Shown here piece by piece: positions 11,490-23,576 of a stretch of 64,000 nucleotides of DNA. Positions within the stretch are counted from its first letter, which is position 1. Every line of letters starts with the position of its first letter. The notes under the pieces were generated by a model. The model was not told the DNA's origin and did not search any database. It saw only the letters and a program-made list of their open reading frames with translations. A program made the translations under genes and the position numbers. The stretch spans positions 1,798,001 through 1,862,000 of the forward strand of contig JARFIW010000500.1 of the NCBI GenBank assembly GCA_036346225.1, in the 5' to 3' direction. The DNA comes from Platerodrilus igneus (Eukaryota; Arthropoda; Insecta; Coleoptera; Lycidae).

Positions 11490-13670
11490 CTAGATAATTG
11501 TTTTATGCTTTTTGTTTCCTTGATTATCAGGGGGTTACGTCGCTCGAATTATGTTCAGGCAATACAGAAGTTTGTTGTTCCAATATCGTGATGTTTTGTT
11601 CAATCGGAACTAGATGTTTAGTAGACAGTAGATTCTCTTCCATCTGGAAATCTACCATGCACATAATCAGGATTTATTCCATCAGCATTACTTCATCGAC
11701 CAATGGGTCATACTTGCTATTCTGTACAAATGGCCTCGTTAGTATTTTTCCAAGACTGCATAAACAGACTAGCAGTGCTTGTTATTGGAAGTTCGCCTGA
11801 AAAAGATGAAGAGGCATTTGTATGGGGGTAGCATTAGTGGCAATACAAATCAGGAATCGTATGAAGAGTGCCGTCTAATACTATTTCTCATTGGATTGAC
11901 TTTTAAATTTCATGACCTCAAAATCAGGCATACTAGACCAAATAGTATCATTGTACCTTTCAGTTTGAGATTTCCACGACAACTGTATGTAGTCATACAA
12001 TTGGTCGAGACTTGACATAAAGTAAGATAGTCTTTTGATTCTTGTGATATGAAGCTAGTACCTTGCTTGCTAGGAATGTATGTCGGCATCCCAAACATAG
12101 CAGAGTTTCTAATAACCATGTTAACACTCATATCCGCACAAAGAAACGGAAAACGAACGTGAAAATATAGCAATTCTTGGAGTAGGATGGTTGAGAGCTT
12201 TTGAAGTTGAAGTTGTCTTTTAAAAGGTAACGTTTTTATTGGATTTAGGTTTTAACTCAGAGTAAACTCTGCATAACACTGTTATATTTCTCGTTTCATC
12301 TATAGAATGACGCCAGGATGACAAAGAGAGTCATGAAGGCTTTTTAGTTTGGTAAGATCTGGTGTTATCGAAGATGAGTATATTCCTGATAGTATGTCAG
12401 CTGTGTTTCGCTTGTTGTAAACTATACAATGTCACAGTTGAAGCAGCCGTGTCGATCTATTAAAAATTGCATCTTTTAACACACTGCTTTAACTATTGCA
12501 TAAACCTTTTTTATACAGAAGAATGACGCTTCCGGCTATTATTGAGGAGGTCTAGAAAAGAATGCCACAGGCTTGCCACACTGAAATAAAGTGGTTGCTA
12601 TGGCTCGAGGTGGCTCTGTGGTGTGGTTGGTATGCGTGTGACTACTATGTGCAAGGTCCCGAGTTTGAATCCCGACACTTTTTCACAAAAATACGCCCTT
12701 GTTTGGATGAGAGGTAAAATGTAGGTCCTGTGTGTGTGTTGTCACGCACGTTATACATGTTTGTCTTGCTTGGAACAGTAATGGTTTGGCAAAATTCAAA
12801 ATTTCCAGGTAAAATAACTCGTTTCCTGCCAATGTATTACCTTTGGTGGATCATTGGAAAATCAAATATAGGGGTATTGCTATGGCTCAATGCATCTGTT
12901 TCAACAGTGAACAGTAAGGAAGAATCTATTGATGTCAAACTGGATTTTGTAGTTTCGAGTTATATGTTTTGTAGGTTTCAATTGCTTCTGAGTTAAGTGG
13001 AAAAGACTTAGCTTGTGCCAGTGGTATGACTTTTCTAGAAAACTGCAGGATCCATTTGGAATAATGAGCCAATATTCTTACATCTTCTTAGAGATTGACG
13101 TTTCTCTGACAGTGGTAAGTTCAATAACAGTTTATTCGGTCCGAATCAGACTCGATGGACTTATACGTAATTAGGTTGCCAAGAAGTAGTAAAACTATAT
13201 TTGTTATTGTAACTTTAAATCGTGTTAGATTCTTGTTGTGCTTGTCTGGCATATTATCACACATCATTGTATCATCAATGTATGCATATATGCCCTAAAG
13301 ATTTTCAGTTTCAAACATCCAGTGTAGGATGCATTGAAATGCTGCTCCTCCATTTGTAATTGATAAAGTTGACCATTTGCTTTTCAAAGCCAGTGTATGG
13401 TCAATCCTTTTCTTGAATTGGCATTTGATAAGATGCAGTTTTAAAAACATTCATACTGTAATATTTATAACAACTTTGTTAATTATTTCTTCAATTTTAG
13501 AGAAAGGATATGCATCTGCTCAGTAAATTTATTTATAGCCATTGAGTAATCAACTACCATTCGTTTCTTTTGATCATTGACAATGAGAACTTGTGACCGC
13601 CAAGTGAATTGCTAGTCTCAGTTACACTAGCGCTAATGAATTTATTAATTTCTTTCGTTGTGAAGTTCCT
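11490..13670 (-). pseudogene. Ty3/gypsy pol relic interrupted by a SINE
   Basis: Minus-strand reverse transcriptase motifs run from 13600 to 13150: KKRMVVDYSMAINKFT, a DAYPFSKIEE-like box, the TNGGAAFQ region where gypsy RTs have VTNGVA-FQR, and GIYAYIDDT at the catalytic YxDD box. Further on, at 11990-11500, it reads YDYIQLSW-like and then a LMEx..MCMVDFQMEENLLSTKHLVP-like string, matching the integrase tail in which a HVRFPDGREDTVS-type sequence is usual. RT to integrase tail is too short for an intact element, so parts are deleted. A SINE (12607-12876) is inserted. Stops are frequent. Confidence 0.6.
12607..12876 (+). mobile_element. tRNA-derived SINE, copy 1
   Basis: The head reads GGCTCTGTGGTGTGGTTGG and shows Pol III promoter parts: an A-box-like start and a B box (GAGTTTGAATCCC near 12660). 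It is flanked by a perfect 12-bp direct repeat, TTGCTATGGCTC, at 12595-12606 and 12877-12888. The body matches the SINE at 51813-52110 over its whole length, apart from a deletion of roughly 30 bases after the tRNA-like head. It lies in the gypsy pol relic, on the opposite strand. Confidence 0.8.
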
Positions 13671-13794
13671 TTATAAATCAATTATAAACACATTTCACTT
13701 TAACAGTTTTTGTATTAGTATAGTCCACCAATAGGAATAGGTTATTCCCTTTAAGAAATATAAGCTTAGGTTTCTATATATTTTAATCTGATCA

Positions 13795-14400
13795 TCATTA
13801 AGTCTTCAGTCCTAGAACTGGTTAGATGCGTACCCTCATTGTTTCCTATTCTGAGCTAACCCACACATTTCCCTGAAATTCCCACAGTCTGCATCATTCA
13901 TTATCTGCGTTCAATAGTCTGATTTAGTTCTACCCCTACTCTTTTTTCCTATCTCTGCCCATAATATATCCCGCACTATTTTCCAAAAACGCTTTAGAAC
14001 ACATCACGCCCTTCTATTTCTCCTATTTTTTTTTGTTTTCGACAGATATCTTTATTCCCCACCATTTCTATAACCTCTTTGTCTGTCCATGCTATCATCA
14101 TCATACATCTGAACCACAACATTCCAAATGGCTTCTACCGTTTTTCTGTTTGCTTCTCCTACTGCCATATTTCATAGATGTACTTTGCTGTGCTCCACAC
14201 ATTTGCTTTCAACAATCTTCTCCTTGTTTCTATGTTTGTTGTCTTGGAACATAGCCACTGCTCTTTGTTGTTAGATGCAGTTCGATTCCTGTTTTATTGT
14301 TTACAAATATATATTTCGTAGACGTACTGTGCTGTGCTCCACACATATGCTTTAAACAATTTTCTTCTTGTCTCTATGTTGGTTGTCTTTGAACATATCT
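13795..14400 (-). pseudogene. LINE family A, 3' fragment (minus)
   Basis: Starts with the family tail inverted (CATCATTAAGTCTTCAGTCC) and reads the same C-terminal coding region as 9670-10165 on the opposite strand, ending in a WSTALYG-type block near 14330. Short, with stops. The neighbouring fragment at 14401-14680 belongs to family B. Confidence 0.65.
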
Positions 14401-14680
14401 ACAGTGCCCCCAGCATTTGTCGAATTAATTGTTTTTCCAATATATCATTTCGCACAATCAACATTAGTTGAAAATATTTCACATCCAACTGTGTCAGTTG
14501 TTTATAATAATCATCAGATTTAAGTGCATTTATTTTTTCGTCATTAGATTTTCCGTTTTGAAACTGGTTGGGCTCGTATTTCCACTTATTTATGTTCTGA
14601 GTTAGCCTATGCAGTCCTTGAAATTCCCACAACAGCCTATATACACCTTGGTTCCCCTTCTATTGATTTCTAATTATATG
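14401..14680 (-). pseudogene. LINE family B, extra 3' fragment
   Basis: A second copy of the family B coding end (MWEFQGLHRLTQNINKWKY, then KSDDYYKQL) and 3' UTR. It lies directly before the longer copy at 14690-17740 in the same orientation, so two truncated insertions of one family stand in tandem. The 3' UTR phrase CAGCATTTGTCGAATTAATT recurs, slightly changed, near 14755. Confidence 0.7.
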
Positions 14681-14689
14681 CCCTATTTC

Positions 14690-17600
14690 ACCCAGATTCA
14701 GTGGTATGTGAAGTGGGGTAAGCAGGTGGCTACCAAAATACCCCAACACTTAAACATTTGCCGAATTAATAGTTTTCCAGTAAATCCTTTTTCGCATAGT
14801 TAACTTTAGTTGAGAATATTGTAAAACCAATACCTGTAATTCCTTATAATAATCATCAGGTTTAAGTATAGTTTTTTTTCGTTCATTCGGTTTTCTATTT
14901 TGGAATTGTTTGGACACATACCTCCATTGATTTCTATTCGCTAGCCTATACATTTCACTGGAATTCCCACAGCCTACATCTTTCACTATCTGTGTGCAAT
15001 AGTCTAACCTAGGTATACCTCTACCTCTCTTTTTTCGTATCTCTGCACTATTCCGCACTCTCTTCATGCCTTAGTATGTGACCTATCATTCTATCGCTGC
15101 TATTTTTTTACAGTTTTCCACATATTTCTTTCATCCCCTACCACTTCTAGTACCTCTTTTTCTTAACTTTGTCTATCCGTGATATCTTTATCATACATCT
15201 ATAGCACCACATTTCAAACGCTTCAATCTTTTTCCTGTCCACTTCTCCTACTGTCCAAGTTTCACATTGCTTTCTCTTGTTAAATGTAGCATGACCTTGT
15301 GCTAATCTTGCTTTATATCTTTTGCACTCTTCCCATCTTGCGTTATTTGGATTCCTAGGTAGCAGAAATCCTTAACCTCTTGTAAGTTCTCATTACCTAT
15401 TTGTATTCTAGTTTTTTATATATTTTCCCCTCCTTTACATACTAGTACTTTAGTTTTATTTTTGTTAACTTTCCTACCGTATCTCTCTGTTAGAACCGTT
15501 TCCATTTCATTAATAGCAGCTTCTAACTCTCCCTTGCTAGATGCTAATACCGCTATATCATCTGCAAATCTAAGCATATCAATTTTTTGTCCCTGTATAA
15601 TAATTCCAAATGTCGTCCTGCATATAACAGTATTCATTGCCTCTTCAATGTACAGGTTAAAAATTAATGGGGATAGAGCACATCCCTGTCTCACCCCTTT
15701 TCTAATGTTTACTTCTCTACGTTCCCACTCTAATTCTATTACTGCCGTGTGCTCCTTGTATAAGCTATGTACTATCCGTCTATCCCTAAAACTCATTTCA
15801 ATCTTTTTGAGTATTTCCAACATTTTTCCCATTTTACATTGTTGAATGCTTTTTTTAGATATAAAACCTCCCTTTTTTCTATTGTTTTCTTCATTATTGC
15901 CTACGAGCTAAAATAGCCTCCCGTGTTCCCCTAGTTTTGCCTAAACCCAAATTGATCTTCTCCTAATGCCCGTTTTTCCATCTGTCTTGGTACATTCTAG
16001 TTAATATTTTTGACACGTGTGCTTTCAAACTTATTGTTTGAAAATTTTCACATCTATCCGTGCATCTCTTTTTCGGTATACTGCTATGATGTTACGTTTG
16101 AAATTTTTGGCTATCTCGCCTGTCTCATACATATAACTTACAAGTTGGAAAAGACGTTATGTTACTGCATGTCCAGCGACTTTTATAGTTTCTGGATGTA
16201 CCTATCTGGCCCCGAGCCTTACCATTTTTCAGACCCTTTAATGCTAATTCAAACTCATCTCTAAGTAGAGAATATTCCAAGTCATCCTTTTCAATGTCTG
16301 ATTCCTGTTCGAATGCTGTCAGTTCCTCTCCTATATATAAATTCCCTATATATTCTTGCCATCTAATCACTTTCTGTACATTTTCTAGAATGACGTTTCC
16401 TCTCGCATCCCTTATATTTTTGCTATATTGGTTTTATAACCCTAAAATTCATTCTAATTAGTTTGTATGCTTCGTCTGTCTTTCCTATTTCCATCTTAGT
16501 TTGTACCTCTTTGCACTTTTCATCAATCCATTGTTCTTTAGCTTTCCTGCATTTGCGAATAATTTCCCATTTTATGGCTTTGTAACTCTGTTTTCCTGTT
16601 TCGTCATCTATTTTTGTATTTTGTCTTTCTTCTATTAAATTCAGGGTATCCGTTGTCATCCATGGTTTCTTATTTTCTTTTTGTGTATACCCCAGAATAT
16701 CTCTAGCCGCCATGTCTAAGCTGGATTTAATGTTATTCCATTCTGTTTCTACTTCCTTAGCATTAGAAATTTTCCCGATATCATTCAACAATTCATTTGA
16801 CTTTTCAAATCTTTCGTGGATAAATTTATCTTTTAGTTTCTTAAAATCAAAGTGCCATTCGTTCTGTTTTTCAAATTTGTTAACTTAAGAGCAGCCTTCG
16901 TAATTACGATGTTGTGGTCAGTGTCCATATCAGCTACTGGGTAGCTTCTACAGTCTTTTACTTTATTCCTAAACCGTTGTCTAACAAGTATGAAATCTAT
17001 TTGATATCTTCCTATGCCTCCTGACATCTTCCACGTGTATTGTTTTCTAGCATGATGTTGAAATACTGTGTTTGTGATGGTTAAATTGTTTTTGTCGCAT
17101 AATTCTACCAACATATTTCCACTGTTGTTTCTTATGCCTATACCAAATAAACCTACTATCACTCCTTCCCAACTCCCGCCTACCACAGCATTAAAATCTC
17201 TTGTAATTATTAAATTTTCATGTCCTTTCACATATCTTAGTACGTCTTCGATATCTTTGTAGATCACTTCTACCTGTACCTCACTGTGGTTAGAGGCGGG
17301 CATGTATACATTACTGTATTTACCAGTTTAGATTCTAATCTAGTCATGAGTACTCTTTCGCTCTTTTGTAAGTAGTTTTCTACACAGTATCCTATCTTTT
17401 TTCGCATAACTATCTCCACACCAGAATTTCCTTCCTCTGATCCTGTTTCAATTACCCTTGAAGTCTCCGCTCCAAAAATCCCCCGCCTCTGGCCACCAAA
17501 CTTTGCTGATCCCTACTATGTCTAGTGCTAAACTATCCATTCCAATTTTTAAGTTCTCTAGCTTACCTACTTGCTTCATACTTCTGAAATTCCTTGCCGA

Positions 17601-17740
17601 TTTGCAGAATGTTCCAGATTCTTTTTCCGATCACATCCTCGGAAGTAGTCCCCTTCTGGAGATCCAAATGGGGACTATTTTACCTCCAGAATCTTTTACG
17701 CCAGAAAATGTCATCATCTTAAAAACAATATAGGTACGCT
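14690..17740 (-). pseudogene. LINE family B, copy 2, nearly full length
   Basis: The best-preserved copy of the family. Order on the minus strand: 5' leader (17740-17458, matching 6520-6720); endonuclease (17303-16833) with ITRDFNAVVGG, NLTITNTVFQHHARKQYTW, GRYQIDFILVRQRF and DMDTDHNIVI boxes; linker (16791-16125); RT (15832-15416) with RKGVRQGCALSPLIFNLYI, the catalytic box LRFADDIAVLASSKGE and NKTKVLVCKGG; C-terminal part (15067-14750) with RGIPRLDYCTQIVKDVGCG. In active endonucleases of this type the first box begins GDFN; here it is RDFN. The reading needs several frame changes, so it is inactive. It serves as the unoccupied reference for two insertions found in copy 3. Confidence 0.85.
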
Positions 17741-18439
17741 GTGTATTTGGGAATTAATGTGGTGGTTTGTCGTTGCCTTCCATATCGCGGAAGTGTAGCT
17801 TAGAATGCCATACTTCTGCCAATCTAAGTACTGAAAGAGTCGCTGCCCTCTTTCAGGAACCTGTCTTAATCTGGTTCCTCACTAAAGAACCTACTACTTT
17901 GTTTGAACCTGTAGTTTGGCTATTTAGGTCACTGGAACCCTGAAGTCAATCCACCCGTTCTGGTAATCTAGAACTTCTTCAAGGTGCAGGTCCATTCAAA
18001 ATGGTTATATCAAATAGAGACACACAATTGACATTTCTAATTTTTGCTGATTTTTTGCTTTGAAGTTAGTATAATTGGAATAGACTTTGTGCCAACACAT
18101 CCACGTTGGTGTAGCTCCTTTGATATTAGGATCACCATCAAAGCGTTCAGGTCTTTGAAGTTTCAAGTGCATGATGCACGATGAAGTTTACCATTGTGTG
18201 AATACCAAAAAATAGTTCTACGTTAAATAAATTGTACTTATTACCGCTAGTAGATAAAGCTTTAACATATAATTGAACATGTCACTGGTAACTAATAAAT
18301 GAACCAGCTAGAATTGTCGAAGAGACAGTCACATAGTTGATAACAGTTAAATATACTTTAGTATAGCTAGCCTAGATGAAGGCAACAGGAAATTGTCAGT
18401 GTGTTACCTTTGAATACTTCCAATGAAACTTTAATACGA
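17741..18439. other. No recognised gene
   Basis: Beyond the LINE 5' end there is unassigned sequence. Possible extra LINE leader reaches about 17940. A minus-strand stretch near 18120 reads GDPNIKGATPTWMCWHKVY, which is open but not recognised. Confidence 0.5.
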
Positions 18440-18885
18440 GTTTATGGAATTCAGGACTTAGGTGTTCTGTTTGGTAGTGAATTAACCTTCAACAATCCCA
18501 CCTCATCAATGTTAACAAAAGCTTGAAAATGCTGGGATTTGTAACAAATTCAGCTTTGTTTTCTGTAAGGATAATAAAAATTCTTCATATGGTAGATGGT
18601 ACTAGTCAGGTCATGTTTGGAATATAAGCTCAACAATTTGGTCACCTCTTTGTCAGGCTCAAGTAATAAAATCAAAAAAGTACAGAAAATATTTTTGAGG
18701 TATTGTGCATTTAGAATGGATCTGTGGGATGAATATCGCAAACATAAGGTTTTTGTCTAAACTTGATATCGCAACACTTAAACACTGCAGGATAAAGACG
18801 GATCTCTTGGTTCTATTGAAAATACTGATTAGTTCTGGACTGATATTAATGAGACTACTTTCAAATGTTTAATAATAACAATCTA
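18440..18885 (+). pseudogene. Jockey/CR1-like LINE fragment after the RT domain
   Basis: Plus-strand translation gives IQDLGVLFGSELTFNNPTSS, a CLEYKLNNLVTSLSGSSNKI segment and KVQKIFLRYCAFRMDLWDEY, the sequence type that follows the RT core in Jockey and CR1 elements (compare RVSHVKDLGIIFD in the fragment at 2290-3474). Frames shift, and no RT core or tail was found. Confidence 0.6.
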
Positions 18886-19070
18886 ATGCTTATTTAATAC
18901 TTATGCTATCAAATATATATTCATTTCCATGACAATGTTAATGTTTATAAATAATCATTTGAACACTCAAATTATTGGTTCGTCTCGATATGGGAAAATA
19001 AATCAAGCAACATTATAATAAAATTCTATTGTGTCATAAAGTGATATAAAAATGAGTTACAAAAGTGCGT

Positions 19071-19076
19071 TTTATT
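19071..19076 (-). terminator. Likely poly(A) signal of the C1orf198-like gene
   Basis: TTTATT on the plus strand, AATAAA in the sense of the gene, 30 bases past its stop codon. Confidence 0.4.
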
Positions 19077-19105
19077 TTTGTACAATAGTACCTTATGATT
19101 ATCAT

Positions 19106-19638
19106 CTACCAATTATCCAACATATCAAGACCTGTTTTAGGCAACGTCGATAATGAAGTATTGTTAGTGTTTGATGATGATAAGTCATTAGTATCACAGG
19201 AATATGAGCTTTCTTCTTTCTAAAATAAACATATTAAATATAAGGTTCTAAAATATTGCCTTATACCTCTAATTTACAAGAAGCATCATTAGTTGTTAGA
19301 ACACTTTCCCCAACAGCTCCAAACAATCTTAAATCACGCTGACTGGGTGTCCGAAAACAGAAGGGTGCAGAATGTTCATCGCGGTATGAAAAATGATCGT
19401 CAACAATCATTTTCGTAGCATAATTTGAATTATTGTGTTTGCACTTCCCTGAATTGTATTGCAAACAAACCTCTGGTTTTATTATACTTTCGTTTAAAAT
19501 CAGGTCTTTTTCAGTTTCTGGAAGTGTGGACCAGAGTTTGTCATAGGCAGCTTTGGTATCATTTAAATCTGCATACAGTCTTTTAGCAACAGGATTTAAC
19601 TTACTAAAATATTGTTCTGCAAATTGTTGCAGAGCCAT
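19106..19638 (-). CDS. C1orf198-like protein (DUF4706 family), two exons, 161 aa
   Basis: Exon 1 is 19267-19638 (124 codons), the intron is 19220-19266 (47 nt, GTATAAGG...TTTATTTTAG) and exon 2 is 19106-19219 (37 codons plus TAG). The reading frame is unbroken across the junction (phase 0). The start MALQQFAEQYFSKLNPVAKR was chosen because the conserved N-terminal block (YF..L.P.A+.LY.D...) begins there; an upstream in-frame Met adds only MILYFYI. Residues 87-93 are DEHSAPF and the C-terminus is TGLDMLDNW; both match conserved blocks of vertebrate C1orf198, as I recall that family. The protein is about half the length of the human one, lacking its long low-complexity middle. Its function is unknown in any organism. 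No signal peptide or membrane segment is visible. Intact frame plus intron argue for a live gene rather than a retrocopy. Confidence 0.85.
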
Positions 19639-20337
19639 TATATAAAAATATAATATCACATCTGGTTGTTCATATACAAAACAAAAACTACAACTATAAT
19701 AAATTAAATATTGACCTTGATCATTGAAAACATAACCTATTTTAAAAAACTTATGTCAATTTATAGTCGAGTTCTAAAATATATCGCGGTACCCTAACAA
19801 ATATGATTGTTCACTCCCATATTCCTAACGTTCAATGCATTATTATACTTATAATTATTTAGTATGTTTTTTGAGTAATAGGATTCGGCAGAAAAGAGGA
19901 AACACTCTAAATTTATGTAACAGTAGACAAAAATATTATTTTACTATCTAAAGATATTTACAATTTCTTACTAAATTTTGAATTCTACAGACAATTCAAT
20001 GAATCTCATAATAGGGCTCAAAATTACAAGCTAATGTTTATTGACCTGTAGATAGATAACTCATTTATGCGCAGTGACATTGCTTAGTAACGTATGTACT
20101 AACTTTATTTACATAGTACATCAGTAATTAAAGTTTGCTAGTTGTATGTTGCATTTAAAATTCAGATATTTAAAATTAATTGTAGATTTTCAATATATGA
20201 AAAAATTTCAAAGTTAATTTAGATAATTTAAAGTTCATTTAACGCTTATGTCAACAGATATACATTTGTTTGCATTTCACAATATTTGAAATATAAAGTC
20301 AGGCGAAGTTGAAATGATTAATTATGTACTTACATTT
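19639..20337. other. Upstream region of the C1orf198-like gene, no gene seen
   Basis: AT-rich. It should contain the promoter and 5' UTR of the minus-strand gene, but I cannot point to a defined promoter element. Confidence 0.4.
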
Positions 20338-21010
20338 TGTAACTAAGCGTCTTCAAAATAATCTTTATATGGGCTTTTGTGGCTATCCAAATCTACTGCA
20401 CCATCTCTTGTAATAGAACCTCGGACCAACGTAGGTAACCAGGAATAAGAAAAGAGACCCATTTCAGGCTATTGTTGCGATCTACTATTAGGCAACCCGT
20501 CAAACACAAAAATACCGGAGGTACTGTATATTCTCCAGGGATCGAGAATTCTTCTAGCAATTACTGGAGAATGAGTCACCCTTTTTAATTCACGGTATAA
20601 ATAAGTCCGATGATGAAGTACAGAGTTAGTCTATACCAGAATGTCGACTATAAATTATATCGTTGTAAAATAAAAGTAGTTGAGCTTTTGGAAGTCCAAG
20701 AATAAATGTTATATGATGTGTCCAGTGTACATGCAGCTTGTAGTATACATAAATAGATAGAAGTGTAATAAATAAATAGTTGTGTTAGTGTTATTAATGG
20801 ACCTATGGTAAAGAAGTTAGTTTAAGAAGATATTAGTGCTTGTAAATTCATTAGTGTAGTAGTGCTTCATTGTTAATTGGACTGAAAACATCTATAAATA
20901 AGGCATATACTGTCAATTAGACTTGTGAACAGTGAGTAATAAAGACTTTTGTTATTACTTGTTTTAAATTAGAGGATCCCGGTAGTAGTAGCCCGCTTCA
21001 CTATCTTACA
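20338..21010 (+). mobile_element. Candidate solo LTR
   Basis: The block begins TGTAACTAAG and ends ATCTTACA, as an LTR should (TGT...ACA). Inside are a TATA box (GGTATAAATAAG, about 20595) and a poly(A) signal (AATAAAGACTTTTG, about 20938), in the right order for plus-strand LTR transcription. Upstream of the TATA box is a perfect 9-bp inverted repeat (ATTCTCCAG...CTGGAGAAT, 20532-20575) around GAATTCTTC, which resembles a heat-shock element. Flanking 4-mers (ATTT and CTTT) are not a perfect target duplication, and there is no second copy in the window, so the call is tentative. Confidence 0.35.
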
Positions 21011-23305
21011 CTTTAAGGTACCACTAAAGAGTGTTCAGTTTATTGCCAGGGACAAAAACATTTCTCCACTTTAGCTAAATAGTCCCTTTTCATTAAGCTA
21101 CAGCTAACACCAACCGCACAGTTCCCATCAGTAAGTTACGTAAATGTTCAGAAAAAGCTCTTAAATTATACTTAACGTTATAGTGAAGTTACACTTAAAG
21201 GTTAAATGCTAAATGGAATTCAAAACCCATCAAAATGACACGTAACAAGCTTTGGTTTAATGTAAACACATATTTTATTAAATTCTTTGGACTATAAGAA
21301 ATTCCAATTAAGTTGATGTTTCTGCAATACAAATTGTATCTTAATAGTACTAAAAACTATGTTTTTATTTACTAATTGTACTAATATCTTTTCGGTCAAA
21401 GTAAACGGTATACAGAAGTACTGAATAGCTATAGGCCATTTTAAAATATACAAATTGAAATATTAATCCGATGTACTAAAAATCACAAAGTAAACAGAAC
21501 GAATTCTGTTCACCCTTCTTTATCTCCTCGTGTATTTTATTGGTTAAATAAAGCGCCTTCCAGCCTGCAAAAATTAAAATATATTCTATTTAATACCTTA
21601 TCCAAAAATCATTCGTTTTTCGCGAAATACTTCTTAATATCAAAAGATTAACTTCCAATAACATATTTGAGAATGCTTATCTATCTTAATTATAAGATTT
21701 TCTAAACTATCCACACACTTTACCAAGAAATTTCTGATTGGCTTGATTTCTGTGTTCCATTGCACTTTGTATCGACCTTATTTAATAAATTTTTAATAAT
21801 TTATAGTTTAAAAACATACTTTATATACAAATATACTAGAAATCTTTACACAAGTTATAATGTAGAAATTATTTATATAAAGTAATCCAAATCTAATTTT
21901 ACTTAATCGTATAAAGAATGACTTCTGTTAGTTACGCAAAGTACGTTGATTTTTACGACATCAGTTAATAAGATGAAATTTTTCTTTTCGCTCCGAGACT
22001 TTGACTTTCTCCTTCAGCTTAGTACTTTTATTTGAAATAATTATTTGTTTTGCATAATCAGTTTTTTAAAAAATTGTCGTTTTTATCAAGCCCCGTAATA
22101 TCTAAAATTTTACTCGCCACAATTGGTAAAGAACTTAGCCCCCATGTAAAGCCGAGTATTACTATGACAAGTGGTTGAAAGTCCAACAAGTTCATGTAAT
22201 TAGAGCCTGATAGACGTATTATTTTCGAAAGTACTTCTGTAATTGCAAAATTTAATGGAATAGATTAAATTCTGGGTGAAGTTAAATGCTGATGTTTTAG
22301 AGTTTTTTCCAAAAGTGTAGTTTATTAATTTATAACCTATTGGATTACACTACTGAACAAAAAGAAATGGAATGTTTAAAATGAAAATGAAATGTTTAAA
22401 ATTTGTAATTTTGTGTTAGGTGTATTTAATGTAACATATATCAGTTTTCTTCGTATTTTTGAACGCATACGTCAAAATATCATCATAACCTTAAAAGTTA
22501 TAAAATAATTTGTTTTGTTGGTTGTTTTGTTTGGAGGGTGTGTAATCATTAAGTTCTTTCAATTTCTCAGAGTAATTGTTTAGTAAGTAATGAACTTTAG
22601 ATTAATTTTTGATGCATATTGTATAAATTTTTAAATCTACAGCATTTTTTTGTATTTTCCTAATGAAAGGATTGTTAATTTGAATGTTTGTGTTCATGTA
22701 TTTATTTTAGAGTATGTTTCAAGATTAGCTATACTACTGCTGCCAAATTTTATGAGACTAAGGGGTCTTTAAGTATTTTTGCTTTATGCATTGTAAGATA
22801 TATAAAAAAAGTTTTATAAATTTCATTCTTCTTTACATAAATATGTACAGATTCCTTGCTTATGATTAGTGTGCATGTTTACTACATTGTATGAAGCTGT
22901 GTGGTCTTTTTAATATTCACCAAACCTGTACAGATAAATTTATCGTTCTACTTATTTTGATAACTTTGTCTATGTCGATTTTATTGCAGTTTATAACATC
23001 AAACAATGCTGAACAGGTGCATTACTGCTTGTGATAGTAAAACAGTTGTAAATATCTTCAAGTGATGATTATTTGTTACAGTTAAACTATTCTGCGATGT
23101 CATAGTTTCATTATTTAATGCATAAAGATTGTCAATAAGTTTGTCGCCATTTGTTTTAGGTATTTTTACGTTTCATATTTGTTTATCGAACTTTATAAAT
23201 CTTTATATAATAAACTATGAGCATAATATAAAAGCTACTAGTCAGGGCCAAATGTAATTGTGGGAGTTCCTAGGCATTGACGTTGGAAAATGTTTCTCTT
23301 ATTTT
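21011..23305. other. AT-rich intergenic DNA, nothing recognised
   Basis: No long frame, RNA gene or repeat structure seen on either strand. Confidence 0.6.
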
Positions 23306-23482
23306 TGTTAAATTATATTTGGTAGTAGAAAAAGAGCTACCTATGAAAACAACAAAGGTTGTTATATTATGTCTATCTGACATTAATAAGTAATAATAAA
23401 TTCATATATTCTGGTTACTTTAATACTTGGTTTGAACCACAAATCTGTGTTGTTTACTGCTGTAGTTTAATCTCTGCTAACA
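23306..23482 (+). repeat. Copia 5' LTR
   Basis: Begins TGTTAAATTATATTTGG and ends CTCTGCTAACA. About 97% identical to 25955-26132 by eye. Confidence 0.95.
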
Positions 23483-23495
23483 GGTTATGGGCCCA
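23483..23495 (+). other. Copia primer binding site (initiator-Met tRNA fragment type)
   Basis: GGTTATGGGCCCA follows the LTR without a gap. Drosophila copia primes from an internal fragment of initiator methionine tRNA with essentially this sequence, so a shared priming mode is a reasonable inference. Confidence 0.85.
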
Positions 23496-23576
23496 ATGGC
23501 AACAGTTTTGTAAACTTTGACAAAAAAGTAGTAAATTACTCGTGTTGTGTAATCTTCTTTCTGTTGCATTGATACC

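Noticed and set aside
20340..20640. Minus-strand protein-coding exon
   Set aside because: Two open stretches of 54 and 40 codons are split by a stop, match nothing I know and lie antisense to a block with LTR-like promoter and poly(A) signals.
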